NCBI RefSeq assembly: GCF_001005305.1
Contig: NZ_LBMH01000001.1
Location: 264,647 to 328,646 of the forward strand
DNA length: 64,000 nucleotides
From: Kordia zhangzhouensis
Lineage (GTDB): Bacteria; Bacteroidota; Bacteroidia; Flavobacteriales; Flavobacteriaceae
Direction of reading: 5' to 3'
The position numbers and the translations under genes are program-made. Every line of letters begins with the position of its first letter. Position 1 is the stretch's first letter. A model generated the notes under the pieces. That model did no database searches and was not told where the DNA came from. It saw only the letters and a list, made by a program, of their open reading frames with translations. Positions 54,467-63,264 of this stretch are shown here, in pieces.

Positions 54467-55168
54467 TTAGTGGCAGTTCATTGTATTAGTAACCAATCCT
54501 GCATTTGATGCAGGAGAAATATATGGAATTCCTAAACCTAAACCACGAAGAATAAACAGCGCTCCTATAACAACTACAAATACAGGAATTGCTTTTTGAA
54601 TGCGTTGCTTAATGGTTGTATTGAGGAACTTCCCAACGTAGATTGCTGTTGTCATTAGCGGAATGGTTCCAAGTCCAAAAAAAACCATGTATAAACTGCC
54701 TTGCCAAGCACTTCCAAAAGCAATTGCTCCAAAAACAGCCATATAAACTAAGCCACAAGGTAAAAATCCATTTAAAAAACCAATCGTAAAAAAAGTATCC
54801 ATACTTTTCTTTTTGAATTGTTTTCCTAAACTTGTTTTTACTTTGGAAATAATACGAAATATTGGTTTTGAGATATTGTATTTGCTAAATGTTTTATAAG
54901 GAAGTAAGATGGCTACAATCATCACAACTCCAATTACTACAGATAATTTTTGTTGCATTCCAAAAATATAGAGACTTTTTCCAAGCAACCCAAAAACCAA
55001 TCCGATGGTCGCATATGCAAGGAGTCGCCCTACATGATATAGCGCAATTTGCGCTCCTTTTTTATATGTATTTGTTCTATCAACAGGCAACATAAAAGCA
55101 ATTGGTCCACACATACCTACACAGTGCAAACTGCCTAACAATCCTAATATGAAACCCGTTGCAACCAT
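54467..55168 (-). CDS. Sulfite-exporter TauE/SafE-like membrane protein of cbb3 clusters
   Basis: A 233-residue membrane protein with six or so segments. The N-terminus GFILGLLGSLHCVGMCGPIAF with its HCxGMC motif is diagnostic of the DsbD/CcdA-like SafE group that is often found at the end of cbb3 operons and may handle copper or redox equivalents during oxidase assembly. KGAQIALYHVGRLLAYA and GFLNGFLPCGLVYMA also match. It starts 16 bp downstream of the ccoH stop, as last gene of the operon. Confidence 0.88.
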   Translation of the reverse strand: MVATGFILGLLGSLHCVGMCGPIAFMLPVDRTNTYKKGAQIALYHVGRLLAYATIGLVFGLLGKSLYIFGMQQKLSVVIGVVMIVAILLPYKTFSKYNISKPIFRIISKVKTSLGKQFKKKSMDTFFTIGFLNGFLPCGLVYMAVFGAIAFGSAWQGSLYMVFFGLGTIPLMTTAIYVGKFLNTTIKQRIQKAIPVFVVVIGALFILRGLGLGIPYISPASNAGLVTNTMNCH

Positions 55169-55184
55169 TTCAACTAATTAACGA

Positions 55185-55631
55185 TTAATACATTAATTCT
55201 TTCTTGAATAAATAGTCATTGTCATCATATTTCCAATCTACCGTAAGGTTCCAACGACCACCTAACAGATCTTTGTCAGGTATGAGCAATGTGTGCGTTG
55301 ATAACGAAATAGGTTTTTCGAAATCGAATTTTCTATTAGATGGCCTGTATAGGAACACTTTTCCTTTAATTTTTTCTAGTGATAATGTTTTTGGAAAGCT
55401 AATTTCAATACCTGAAACAGTAGTGGTAATTACTACATTTTCTTCCAGTTTTTGAGCATTACGAAGCTTATTAATGTTTGATTGATATTTTAATTCTTCT
55501 TCATAATAGGTATCTGTTACTAAATCATGATCGTATTTTTCTTGTACGTTCATATTGATTACGAAATACATGATGAAACTGATGAAGCCAATAAAAGCCA
55601 ATACAATTCCTGTTCCCCAATTAATTTTCAT
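55185..55631 (-). CDS. ccoH: Cbb3 oxidase assembly protein, FixH type
   Basis: A 148-residue membrane-anchored protein: one N-terminal segment (WGTGIVLAFIGFISFIMYFVI), then a periplasmic part with YYEEELKYQSNINKLRNAQKL and the FixH-like GRWNLTVDWKYDDNDYLFKKE near the end. FixH/CcoH is needed for stable assembly of the oxidase. It lies between ccoG (10 bp upstream) and the SafE-like gene. Confidence 0.9.
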   Translation of the reverse strand: MKINWGTGIVLAFIGFISFIMYFVINMNVQEKYDHDLVTDTYYEEELKYQSNINKLRNAQKLEENVVITTTVSGIEISFPKTLSLEKIKGKVFLYRPSNRKFDFEKPISLSTHTLLIPDKDLLGGRWNLTVDWKYDDNDYLFKKELMY

Positions 55632-55641
55632 ACTTTTTTCT

Positions 55642-57066
55642 TTAGTTATAACTTGTAGGTCCGATAAAATTTACGGTTGTTATATCTATAAGTTTTCCTT
55701 TGCTAAGTACTTCGACCGTAATATTATTTTTTCCACTTTTTAGTTTTCCTTTCGGAATTTCAATAAACAATGTTCCTTCTGCAATTCCTTGTTTTGGGAT
55801 TACAAATTCGTTAGATGTCGAAACTAGTTTAACAGTTCCTATATCTTTTCGGATTTTAAAAACAACATTTGTAATTTCATCTGTCGTTTTATTGATTAGT
55901 TTATACGTAAATACGTTCCTAACGATATTGTTTTCCTGCATTTCGTATAGTTGACCACGTAAACGCAAAATATTAGCTTCTACATCATTTCGTAAGAGTA
56001 ACATTCCTATTAAAACACCTATTAAAATTACCAATACAGCAGTATATCCTTTAAGACGTGGTGTAAATTTGAATTTTTCTTTCTTTTCAATTTTTGCTTC
56101 GCTTGTATATCGAATTAACCCTTTTGGAAGATTCACTTTCTCCATAATAGAGTCACATTCGTCAATACATGCAGTACAATTTACGCATTCAAGTTGTGTT
56201 CCGTTTCGTATGTCAATTCCTGTTGGACATACATGTACACACTGCAAACAATCAATACAATCGCCAAAACCAAGTTCTGCTCTATCTTCATTTTTTCGGA
56301 ATTTTTTACGTCCGTTTTCTCCTTCTCCACGTTTATGATCATAGGCTACTAAGATTGATTGATTATCAAGTAAAACACCTTGTAATCTTCCGTAAGGACA
56401 AGCAATGATACATACTTGTTCACGAAACCAAGCAAAAACAAAATAGAATACAGCAGTAAAGATGAGCAGTGGTAAAAATGTACCTAAATGCTTAAAAGGA
56501 CCATCTAAAATATCTTGAATTAACTGATCACTTCCTATTAAATAGGCTAAAAACACGTTGGCAATAGCAAAAGATATTAGTAAAAAGATACTCCATTTTA
56601 AAAGTCGTTTTTTTATCTTTTCGGCATTCCATGCTTGTTTATCAAGCCTAATTTGTTTTCCTCGATCACCTTCAATCCAGTATTCAATTCGGCGAAATAC
56701 CATTTCCATAAAAATGGTTTGTGGACACATCCAGCCACAAAAAATACGTCCAAAAGCTACTGTAAAAAAAGTAATGAATATCACTCCAATAATCATGGAA
56801 ATAACCACCAAATGAAAATCTTGTGGCCAAAAAGGAAATCCAAAAATATTAAATCGACGTTCTAATACATTGAATAATAAAAATTGATTCCCATTAATTT
56901 TGATAAAGGGAGCGGCAAATAGAAAGGCTAACAATACATAGCTAACTATTTTTCGCCATTCGTAGTATTTCCCGCTTGGTTTTTTTGGATACACCCAAGC
57001 TCTTTTTCCTTCTTCATTAATGGTTCCGATGGAGTCTCTAAATTTTTCGTTTGCTGGTGTTTCCAC
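55642..57066 (-). CDS. ccoG: Cbb3 oxidase accessory protein, polyferredoxin
   Basis: A 474-residue membrane iron-sulfur protein of the RdxA/FixG family. About five membrane segments; FCGWMCPQTIFMEMVFRRIEYWIEG in the membrane part; two [4Fe-4S] motifs in CIDCLQCVHVCPTGIDI and CVNCTACIDECDSIM; a C-terminal periplasmic Ig-like domain (FixG_C). Acts in copper reduction for oxidase assembly. 16 bp from ccoP. Confidence 0.95.
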   Translation of the reverse strand: METPANEKFRDSIGTINEEGKRAWVYPKKPSGKYYEWRKIVSYVLLAFLFAAPFIKINGNQFLLFNVLERRFNIFGFPFWPQDFHLVVISMIIGVIFITFFTVAFGRIFCGWMCPQTIFMEMVFRRIEYWIEGDRGKQIRLDKQAWNAEKIKKRLLKWSIFLLISFAIANVFLAYLIGSDQLIQDILDGPFKHLGTFLPLLIFTAVFYFVFAWFREQVCIIACPYGRLQGVLLDNQSILVAYDHKRGEGENGRKKFRKNEDRAELGFGDCIDCLQCVHVCPTGIDIRNGTQLECVNCTACIDECDSIMEKVNLPKGLIRYTSEAKIEKKEKFKFTPRLKGYTAVLVILIGVLIGMLLLRNDVEANILRLRGQLYEMQENNIVRNVFTYKLINKTTDEITNVVFKIRKDIGTVKLVSTSNEFVIPKQGIAEGTLFIEIPKGKLKSGKNNITVEVLSKGKLIDITTVNFIGPTSYN

Positions 57067-57082
57067 GATCGTTGAGTTTTAC

Positions 57083-58021
57083 TTATTCTTCAATTTCTAC
57101 TTTGACAGAATCAATCACTTTTACATCTTCATGTACTTCTTTAAGAGAATCTTCCCATATATCTCCTTCTGGATCTTTTGGCTTAGCAGGTGTAGTGCCT
57201 TCAAACGTAAGTACATAACTAGCTACTTGTGCAATTTGGGAAGGGCTTAAACCATTTTTAGACCAAGGTTCCATTCCTTTCCCACTTCGTCCTCCTTCAG
57301 AAATAGTTTTAAAAACATTGTTGATACCTCCTCCAAGTATCCAATACCTGTCAGTCAAATTAGGGCCAATTCCTCCTCCTCCATCAGCAGCATGACAGGC
57401 TACACAGTTCTCGGTAAAGATTTTTTTACCTGCACTTAAGTCTGAAGCTTCTGTAAGTAGAACAACTGTTTTATAGTCTACCAAATCTTTAGCTGTTTTT
57501 AGGTATTCTTCATATTCAGCTTGAGCGATGACTTTTTCTTCTTCAAATTCTTCAAATTGATTTTGGCCTTCAAAAATGTGATACTTAGCCAGGTATACAA
57601 AAGCAAAGATGATGGTTCCGTAAAACCCATACAACCACCACGGCGGCAAGTTGTTATCCAACTCTTTAATACCATCATAGTTATGATCTAAGATAATTTC
57701 TCCTTCTTCTTCAACAGGTTTAGAGTCTACCAATTTCTCATAGAACTTTTTCAGTTTCGTGAATTTGACCGTTTTATTCTTATTAGCTAGGTAACGTTCT
57801 TTTCCTTTTTCATCGAGTCCATTGAATAAAATGCGTTCAACTGCTGCCACAATTCCTTCTATGGCAATTAAGATAAATAATACCAATAGTAAAAACAGCA
57901 TAATCATTGGTTCTGCTACGAATGCTGGTCTATCGCCAGAATCTATAAAGTATTCAATTCCTATGAAAACAAGGAAAAATACAACGAGTACACGTACCCA
58001 AGATGGAATTAGATTTCTCAT
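57083..58021 (-). CDS. ccoP: Cbb3 oxidase diheme-type subunit with a single visible heme c site
   Basis: A 312-residue cytochrome c subunit with N-terminal membrane helices, the cbb3 N-terminal PPWWLYGFYGTIIFAFVYL, and one heme-binding CVACHAADGGGGIG plus distal Met in GKGMEPWSKNGLS. Classical proteobacterial CcoP has two CxxCH motifs; here only one is present, as I expect for Bacteroidota. It feeds electrons to CcoO/CcoN. Its start overlaps the ccoQ stop by 4 bp (ATGA). Confidence 0.93.
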   Translation of the reverse strand: MRNLIPSWVRVLVVFFLVFIGIEYFIDSGDRPAFVAEPMIMLFLLLVLFILIAIEGIVAAVERILFNGLDEKGKERYLANKNKTVKFTKLKKFYEKLVDSKPVEEEGEIILDHNYDGIKELDNNLPPWWLYGFYGTIIFAFVYLAKYHIFEGQNQFEEFEEEKVIAQAEYEEYLKTAKDLVDYKTVVLLTEASDLSAGKKIFTENCVACHAADGGGGIGPNLTDRYWILGGGINNVFKTISEGGRSGKGMEPWSKNGLSPSQIAQVASYVLTFEGTTPAKPKDPEGDIWEDSLKEVHEDVKVIDSVKVEIEE

Positions 58022-58206
58022 AATGTTTGGTTATTTTTTTCATTATCTAATGGAATATTGCTCACTTTAGTGATATATTCTTTTTTGGCAGTAACTACCC
58101 ACCAAAATAACACCACAAAGAAGGTAAAGAAGATGAGCAAGGAAATTAACGGGTATATTTCAATACCCGTGATGGTTTCCATATGATTTTTTACAAATTT
58201 TAGCAT
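58018..58206 (-). CDS. ccoQ: Cbb3 oxidase small subunit
   Basis: A 62-residue protein with one membrane helix (YPLISLLIFFTFFVVLFWWVV) and a short charged tail, at the CcoQ position between ccoNO and ccoP. CcoQ stabilises the complex. It begins 6 bp after the ccoNO stop and overlaps ccoP by 4 bp. Confidence 0.88.
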   Translation of the reverse strand: MLKFVKNHMETITGIEIYPLISLLIFFTFFVVLFWWVVTAKKEYITKVSNIPLDNEKNNQTL

Positions 58207-58212
58207 GATGTG

Positions 58213-60411
58213 TTATTTTTTTACTGTTTGTTGTTCGTCTTTTACCTTAATATCAGTTCCTAATCGTTGCAGATAGGCAATAAGTGCCACAATTTCACGA
58301 TCTTTTACTTCAATATATGGTTCTCCATCTGCTTTCGCTTGTTCTCTACTTTCTTTAAAAGAATCCAATAAATCAGGATCTTCCCGTAGATTTTTCTCAA
58401 TACTTGTTGCTTGTTCTTCCATGTATTTCAAAGCATCTGTTATTTCTTGCTCTGTGTAAGGAACTCCTAATGATACCATTGCTCGCATTTTATCTTGTGT
58501 TGCTGAAGTATCTAGTTTATTACGAATTAACCATGGATAGGCAGGCATAATAGAGTTTTGTTCAATAATCCTAGGATTGTACATGTGCTTGTAATGCCAA
58601 GCATCATTACGTAATCCTCCTTCACGATGTAAGTCTGGTCCTGTACGTTTACTTCCCCAAAGGAATGGATGATCATATACAAATTCTCCAGCTTTTGAAT
58701 ATTCTCCGTAGCGTTCTACTTCGCTTCTAAAAGGGCGAATCATTTGAGAGTGACAACCCACACAACCTTCACGGATGTAGATATCTCTTCCTTCAAGCTC
58801 AAGCGGCGTATACGGCTTTACTTCTGTTATCGTAGGAATGTTAGAGTCAATCATTAATGTTGGTATAATTTGTACCACTCCTCCAATTAAGATTGCTATT
58901 GTCGCGTAAATTGTAAGTTTAATTGGTTTACGTTCTAACCAAGTATGCCATCCTTCACCTTTAGTACGTCTCTTAGACACTTTTTCTAAAGCTGGAGCTT
59001 CTGCAAGTTCGTCTGTTACTTTATTTCTTGATTTAGCAATTGTTACATAAATATTGTAAGCCAAGAATAGCATTCCTATAATGTATAGAGAACCACCAAT
59101 AGCACGCATCCAATACATCGGAATAATCTCAGTTACAGTTTCAAGGAAATTAGAATATACTAAGTTCCCATCTGGTTTAAATTGTTTCCACATAAATGCT
59201 TGTGTAAATCCTGCTACATACATAGGTAATGCATACATGATAATTCCAAGCGTTCCAATCCAAAAGTGCGCATTTGCTAATCCTCTTGAATACAATTTGG
59301 TTTTAAATAATCGTGGTACTAACCAATATACCATACCAAACGTTAAAAACCCGTTCCAAGCTAACGCACCAACGTGTACGTGTGCAATAATCCAGTCTGT
59401 AAAGTGTGCTATCGCATTTACATTTTTTAATGACAACATAGGTCCTTCAAACGTAGCCATACCGTATCCTGTAATGGCAACTACCATAAACTTTAACACA
59501 GGATCTGTTCGTACTTTATCCCACGCTCCACGAAGTGTTAACAGTCCATTGATCATTCCTCCCCAAGAAGGCATAATAAGCATTACTGAAAATGCGACTC
59601 CCAAGTTCTGCGCCCATTCTGGCAACGCAGTATACAATAAGTGGTGCGGACCAGCCCATATATATATGAATATCAACGACCAAAAGTGAACGATAGATAG
59701 CCTGTATGAGTAAATTGGACGATTAGCTGCTTTTGGCACAAAGTAATACATCAACCCTAAGAACGGAGTTGTAAGGAAAAATGCTACCGCATTGTGCCCA
59801 TACCACCATTGCACTAAAGCGTCTTGAACACCTGCATATACAGAGTAACTTTTTAAAGCGCTTACTGGTAATTCTAAACTATTAAAGATGTGAAGTACTG
59901 CTACTGTAACGAATGTGGCTAAGTAAAACCAAACAGCCACGTATAAGTGTCGTTGTCTACGTTTTAAAATTGTCCAAATCATATTAGCACCAAAAGCAAC
60001 CCAAACAACTGCAATCGCAATATCAATTGGCCACTCTAATTCAGCATATTCTTTGGAAGTTGTGTAGCCTAACGGCAACGTAATCGCAGCAGCAACAATA
60101 ATTAACTGCCATCCCCAAAAATTGAAATTACTTAAAAAATCGCTTGCCATTCGCGCCTTAAGTAATCGTTGCAATGAGTAGTAAACTCCTGCAAATATGG
60201 CATTACCAACAAAGGCAAAAATAACCGCATTGGTGTGTAATGGACGTAATCGCCCAAAACTAAGCCATGAAATTCCTTCTCCTAATTCAGGAAAAAGAAA
60301 CAAGAATGCAAGTAGCAATCCTACCAACATTCCTACGACTCCCCAAACTAGGGTTGCGTAGATGAATTTTTTAACGATTTTATTATCGTAATAAAATTGT
60401 TGTATTTCCAT
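58213..60411 (-). CDS. ccoNO: Cbb3 oxidase catalytic subunit fused to the heme c subunit (CcoN-CcoO)
   Basis: A 732-residue fusion. The N-terminal about 480 residues form a CcoN heme-copper oxidase core with 12 membrane segments; metal-ligand histidines stand in RPLHTNAVIFAF, WWYGHNAVAF, GPHHLLYTALP and TDWIIAHVHVGALAWNG. After a linker the CcoO part has a membrane anchor and the heme c motif GCVGCHSQMIRPFRSEVERYGEYS. It reduces oxygen at low concentration and pumps protons. First large gene of the operon, 25 bp after ccoS. Confidence 0.96.
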   Translation of the reverse strand: MEIQQFYYDNKIVKKFIYATLVWGVVGMLVGLLLAFLFLFPELGEGISWLSFGRLRPLHTNAVIFAFVGNAIFAGVYYSLQRLLKARMASDFLSNFNFWGWQLIIVAAAITLPLGYTTSKEYAELEWPIDIAIAVVWVAFGANMIWTILKRRQRHLYVAVWFYLATFVTVAVLHIFNSLELPVSALKSYSVYAGVQDALVQWWYGHNAVAFFLTTPFLGLMYYFVPKAANRPIYSYRLSIVHFWSLIFIYIWAGPHHLLYTALPEWAQNLGVAFSVMLIMPSWGGMINGLLTLRGAWDKVRTDPVLKFMVVAITGYGMATFEGPMLSLKNVNAIAHFTDWIIAHVHVGALAWNGFLTFGMVYWLVPRLFKTKLYSRGLANAHFWIGTLGIIMYALPMYVAGFTQAFMWKQFKPDGNLVYSNFLETVTEIIPMYWMRAIGGSLYIIGMLFLAYNIYVTIAKSRNKVTDELAEAPALEKVSKRRTKGEGWHTWLERKPIKLTIYATIAILIGGVVQIIPTLMIDSNIPTITEVKPYTPLELEGRDIYIREGCVGCHSQMIRPFRSEVERYGEYSKAGEFVYDHPFLWGSKRTGPDLHREGGLRNDAWHYKHMYNPRIIEQNSIMPAYPWLIRNKLDTSATQDKMRAMVSLGVPYTEQEITDALKYMEEQATSIEKNLREDPDLLDSFKESREQAKADGEPYIEVKDREIVALIAYLQRLGTDIKVKDEQQTVKK

Positions 60412-60436
60412 AATAATACATATTTACTTTGTGTAG

Positions 60437-60607
60437 TTAGTTCTGCTTTTTAGTTTTCTCTTTCACCAATTCGTCTTCAAATAACATCCGTATAGAAGGC
60501 GTATAGCTGTCGTCAAATTGTCCGTTTTTAACTGCCATTATAAAGGCCACAAAAAAGAGTATTGCGACTACAATACTGATGGTTAGTAAAACATATATAA
60601 CGCTCAT
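60437..60607 (-). CDS. ccoS: Cbb3 oxidase maturation protein CcoS
   Basis: A 56-residue gene found by reading the minus strand from the ATG complement at 60605-60607 to a stop at 60437-60439. It starts MSVIYVLLTISIVVAILFF, one membrane helix, followed by the FixS-like AVKNGQFDDSYTPS and a charged tail with ELVKEKTKK. CcoS is needed to insert the heme-copper cofactors. It is the first gene of the ccoS-ccoNO operon, preceded by a Crp/Fnr-type site and a perfect -7 element. Confidence 0.95.
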   Translation of the reverse strand: MSVIYVLLTISIVVAILFFVAFIMAVKNGQFDDSYTPSIRMLFEDELVKEKTKKQN

Positions 60608-60626
60608 ACCTATTGAAGTTATAGTC

Positions 60627-60634
60627 CAAAATTA
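60627..60634 (-). promoter_or_regulatory. -7 promoter element of the cco operon
   Basis: Minus strand TAATTTTG, an exact TAnnTTTG match and identical to that of hemN, 19 bp before the ccoS start. Confidence 0.7.
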
Positions 60635-60656
60635 CTTTGGTACCTGTTGCTAAAAA

Positions 60657-60670
60657 ATGACTTTTATCAT
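60657..60670. promoter_or_regulatory. Crp/Fnr-type palindrome upstream of ccoS
   Basis: Plus strand ATGAC-TTTT-ATCAT, perfect inverted half-sites apart from one base. Centred 36.5 bp from the last base of the -7 element. Confidence 0.78.
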
Positions 60671-60730
60671 GTTTGTGGTTTATTTGCTATTTCATTTAGA
60701 GTTTAGAATGATTCTTTATAAAATATTGTG

Positions 60731-63106
60731 TTAGCGACTTAGCTTTTTTCCTATGATAGAGGTACAAACTGTAGTAAAAATTACAATACTTATAGAACTT
60801 AATGGCATAAGAATAGCTGCAATTACAGGAGCTAGTTGACCTGTTACTGCAAAATACAGTCCGATACTATTGTATATAAAAGACAATACGAAACTCCATT
60901 TAATAATTTTAATGGCAGATTTGGATGCCTGCATGAATTTATAGAGTTGATTAAATTTTGATGCATCTAAGATTGCATCACAAGCAGGAGAAAACACATT
61001 GACATTTTCAGATATTGCTATTCCAACGTCACTTTGCGCCAAGGCACCCGCATCATTCAATCCGTCGCCAATCATCAATACTTTTGCGCCTTCTGTTTGA
61101 TGATAGTGTATATATTGAAGCTTTTCTTCTGGCTTCTGATTAAAGATAAGCTTGGTTTTACTTGGCAATAATTTTTTAAGGTTTTCTCGCTCACCTTCAT
61201 TATCTCCTGAAAGTATTACAAGGTCATACTCTTTTTTGAGTTTATTGAAAAGTTTAGATAGTCCTTTTCGATAGCTGTTAAAAAATGTGTATTTTCCTTT
61301 ATATTTATTATTTGTACTGATATGAACTGATGTATTTAAAACAGAAACTTCATCTGTATGACCAACAAATTTAGCTGCGCCCACTTTGATGTGATTATTT
61401 TGATAATTTGCAGTCATTCCCTTCCCGACATGTTCTTCAAAATGATCAAGTGTCACAATGTTATGTTGATCTAATATATTATATAATGTCCTGCTAAGCG
61501 GGTGATTAGAACCACGCAAAGTGCTTTTGAGCAACGTAGTTTCAGTACTAGTTAATGGCTCACCTTCATAACTTGCTGTACTTTTTTTGTTGGAAGTGAT
61601 AGTTCCTGTTTTATCAAAAATTATAGTGTTGATTGTCGCAAGTTTTTCAAGAACACTCGCATTTTTTATGTAAAATTTTAGCTTTCCAAAAATGCGTAAC
61701 AAATTCCCAAAGGTAAATGGTGCTGCAAGTGCAATTGCGCAAGGACATGCAATAATTAATACCGCAGTAAATACGTTCATCGCTTTAGAAACATCGACTA
61801 AAAGCCAAAAAATAGTTGCAATACCTGCAATAGCCAGTACTGTAATAGTAAAGTGCTTACTAATCGCATTTGTTAATGTTGTAAAGCCTTCTTCTTTATT
61901 TTTTTCAAACACATCATTACTCCATAACTGGGTAAGGTAGCTTTGTTCGACTGATTTAGTTGCTTCTATTTCAATAACACCAGACGTTTGTTTTCCTCCA
62001 GCAAAGACTTTGTCTCCTGAATATTTTTGAACTGTTTCAGATTCACCAGTCACAAAACTATAATCAATTGAAGCATTTCCTTTTATAAGAATTCCATCAA
62101 CTGGTATCAACTCTTCATTTCTAATAAGCAAGCGATCTCCTTTTTCAATATCATAGACTTGGATAGGTGTTTCTTTTCCTTGAAATATTTTTGTTACTGC
62201 AATTGGAAAGTAGGATTTATAGTCACGTTCAAATGATAAGAAATTATAGGTTTTTTGCTGAAAAAATTTTCCTAATAGTAAAAAGAATACCAATCCTGTT
62301 AAACTATCAAAAAAACCTGATCCTAAATCAAAAATAATTTCTACGGAGCTCCTAATAAATAATACAGAAATTCCCAAAGCTATAGGTACATCAATGTTTA
62401 AAAATCTGGAACGCAATCCTTTATATGCAGAAACAAAATAATCTTGAGCAGCATAAAAAACTACTGGAAGTGAAAAAGCAAACATAAGCCAACGAAAAAC
62501 TATCTTGTACTTTTCGATCCAAAATCCGCTTACTTGAAAGTATTCAGGAAACGATAAAAACATGACATTTCCAAAAGCAAATCCGGCAATGCCTAGCTTG
62601 TAAATAAGCGTTCGATCCACTGCCTTTTTTCCAGCACTGTAATCTTCTAAACTTATATAAGGTTCATATCCAATTCTACTTAACAATAGAACTACATCTT
62701 TAAGAGAAATTGTTTCTTTTTTATACGTAATACGAACTGTTTTTTTGCCAAAGTTTACTTGTGAAGCTGTGATGGACTCGTTAAGTTTGTGCAAATTTTC
62801 TAAAATCCAGATGCAAGAACTACAATGAACATGAGGAATATACAGTGTTACAATTTGTATGGTATCATCGTTAAATTCCAATAATTTTTCTAGAATATTC
62901 TCTTGTGTTAAGAAATCATACTTTCCTTCAATTTCTTTCGGAACAGCTCCTGGTGCACTTTCTAAATCGTAATAACAGGTCAAGTCGTTTTCAGAAAATA
63001 ACTCATACACTGTTTTACAACCAAAACAACAAAAAAACTTATCATCATATTCGATGGTGTCATTTGCGCAGGCGTCTCCACAATGAAAACACGTTGTTGT
63101 ACTCAT
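60731..63106 (-). CDS. ccoI: Copper-transporting P1B-type ATPase of cbb3 assembly
   Basis: A 791-residue Cu-ATPase of the FixI/CcoI type that supplies copper for the oxidase. The N-terminus is Cys-rich (CFHCGDACAND, FCCFGCKTVYELF), as in the ATPase-associated metal-binding domain; an HMA domain follows with CSSC (HVHCSSCIWILENL). Then eight membrane segments with the CPC ion site in IIACPCAIALAAP, phosphorylation motif DKTGTIT, and GDGLNDAGALAQSD. It is transcribed separately from ccoS (123-bp gap) with its own Crp/Fnr-type site. Confidence 0.96.
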   Translation of the reverse strand: MSTTTCFHCGDACANDTIEYDDKFFCCFGCKTVYELFSENDLTCYYDLESAPGAVPKEIEGKYDFLTQENILEKLLEFNDDTIQIVTLYIPHVHCSSCIWILENLHKLNESITASQVNFGKKTVRITYKKETISLKDVVLLLSRIGYEPYISLEDYSAGKKAVDRTLIYKLGIAGFAFGNVMFLSFPEYFQVSGFWIEKYKIVFRWLMFAFSLPVVFYAAQDYFVSAYKGLRSRFLNIDVPIALGISVLFIRSSVEIIFDLGSGFFDSLTGLVFFLLLGKFFQQKTYNFLSFERDYKSYFPIAVTKIFQGKETPIQVYDIEKGDRLLIRNEELIPVDGILIKGNASIDYSFVTGESETVQKYSGDKVFAGGKQTSGVIEIEATKSVEQSYLTQLWSNDVFEKNKEEGFTTLTNAISKHFTITVLAIAGIATIFWLLVDVSKAMNVFTAVLIIACPCAIALAAPFTFGNLLRIFGKLKFYIKNASVLEKLATINTIIFDKTGTITSNKKSTASYEGEPLTSTETTLLKSTLRGSNHPLSRTLYNILDQHNIVTLDHFEEHVGKGMTANYQNNHIKVGAAKFVGHTDEVSVLNTSVHISTNNKYKGKYTFFNSYRKGLSKLFNKLKKEYDLVILSGDNEGERENLKKLLPSKTKLIFNQKPEEKLQYIHYHQTEGAKVLMIGDGLNDAGALAQSDVGIAISENVNVFSPACDAILDASKFNQLYKFMQASKSAIKIIKWSFVLSFIYNSIGLYFAVTGQLAPVIAAILMPLSSISIVIFTTVCTSIIGKKLSR

Positions 63107-63131
63107 ATCTATTGCTCATTTATACCTATTA

Positions 63132-63139
63132 CAAAGGTC
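63132..63139 (-). promoter_or_regulatory. -7-like promoter element of ccoI
   Basis: Minus strand GACCTTTG differs from TAnnTTTG only in the first base and has the same spacing to the palindrome as the other three sites. Confidence 0.55.
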
Positions 63140-63161
63140 ATGAATGAACAAATCATAAAAT

Positions 63162-63175
63162 ATGATATTGGTCAT
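63162..63175. promoter_or_regulatory. Crp/Fnr-type palindrome upstream of ccoI
   Basis: Plus strand ATGAT-ATTG-GTCAT. Centre 36.5 bp from the last base of the -7-like element. Also 70 bp upstream of the divergent membrane protein gene, where it is unlikely to act from that distance. Confidence 0.72.
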
Positions 63176-63264
63176 CATCTGAATTTCCTCAATGTTTGTA
63201 TTCTTTTTCTTTAATTTTATTTCTTTTCGTTACCTTTAGTTCAATAAAACGAATACCAACCATT

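Noticed and set aside
59081..59689. Long open frame (about 200 codons) on the plus strand opposite ccoNO
   Set aside because: It mirrors the membrane-helix codons of ccoNO on the other strand; no protein family, no start context and the ccoNO frame is unambiguous.
63143..63155. ATGA-N5-TCAT near the ccoI promoter, similar to the Crp/Fnr-type palindrome
   Set aside because: Its spacer is one base shorter than in the four matched sites (ATGA-N6-TCAT), and it would overlap the -33 region rather than the class II position.
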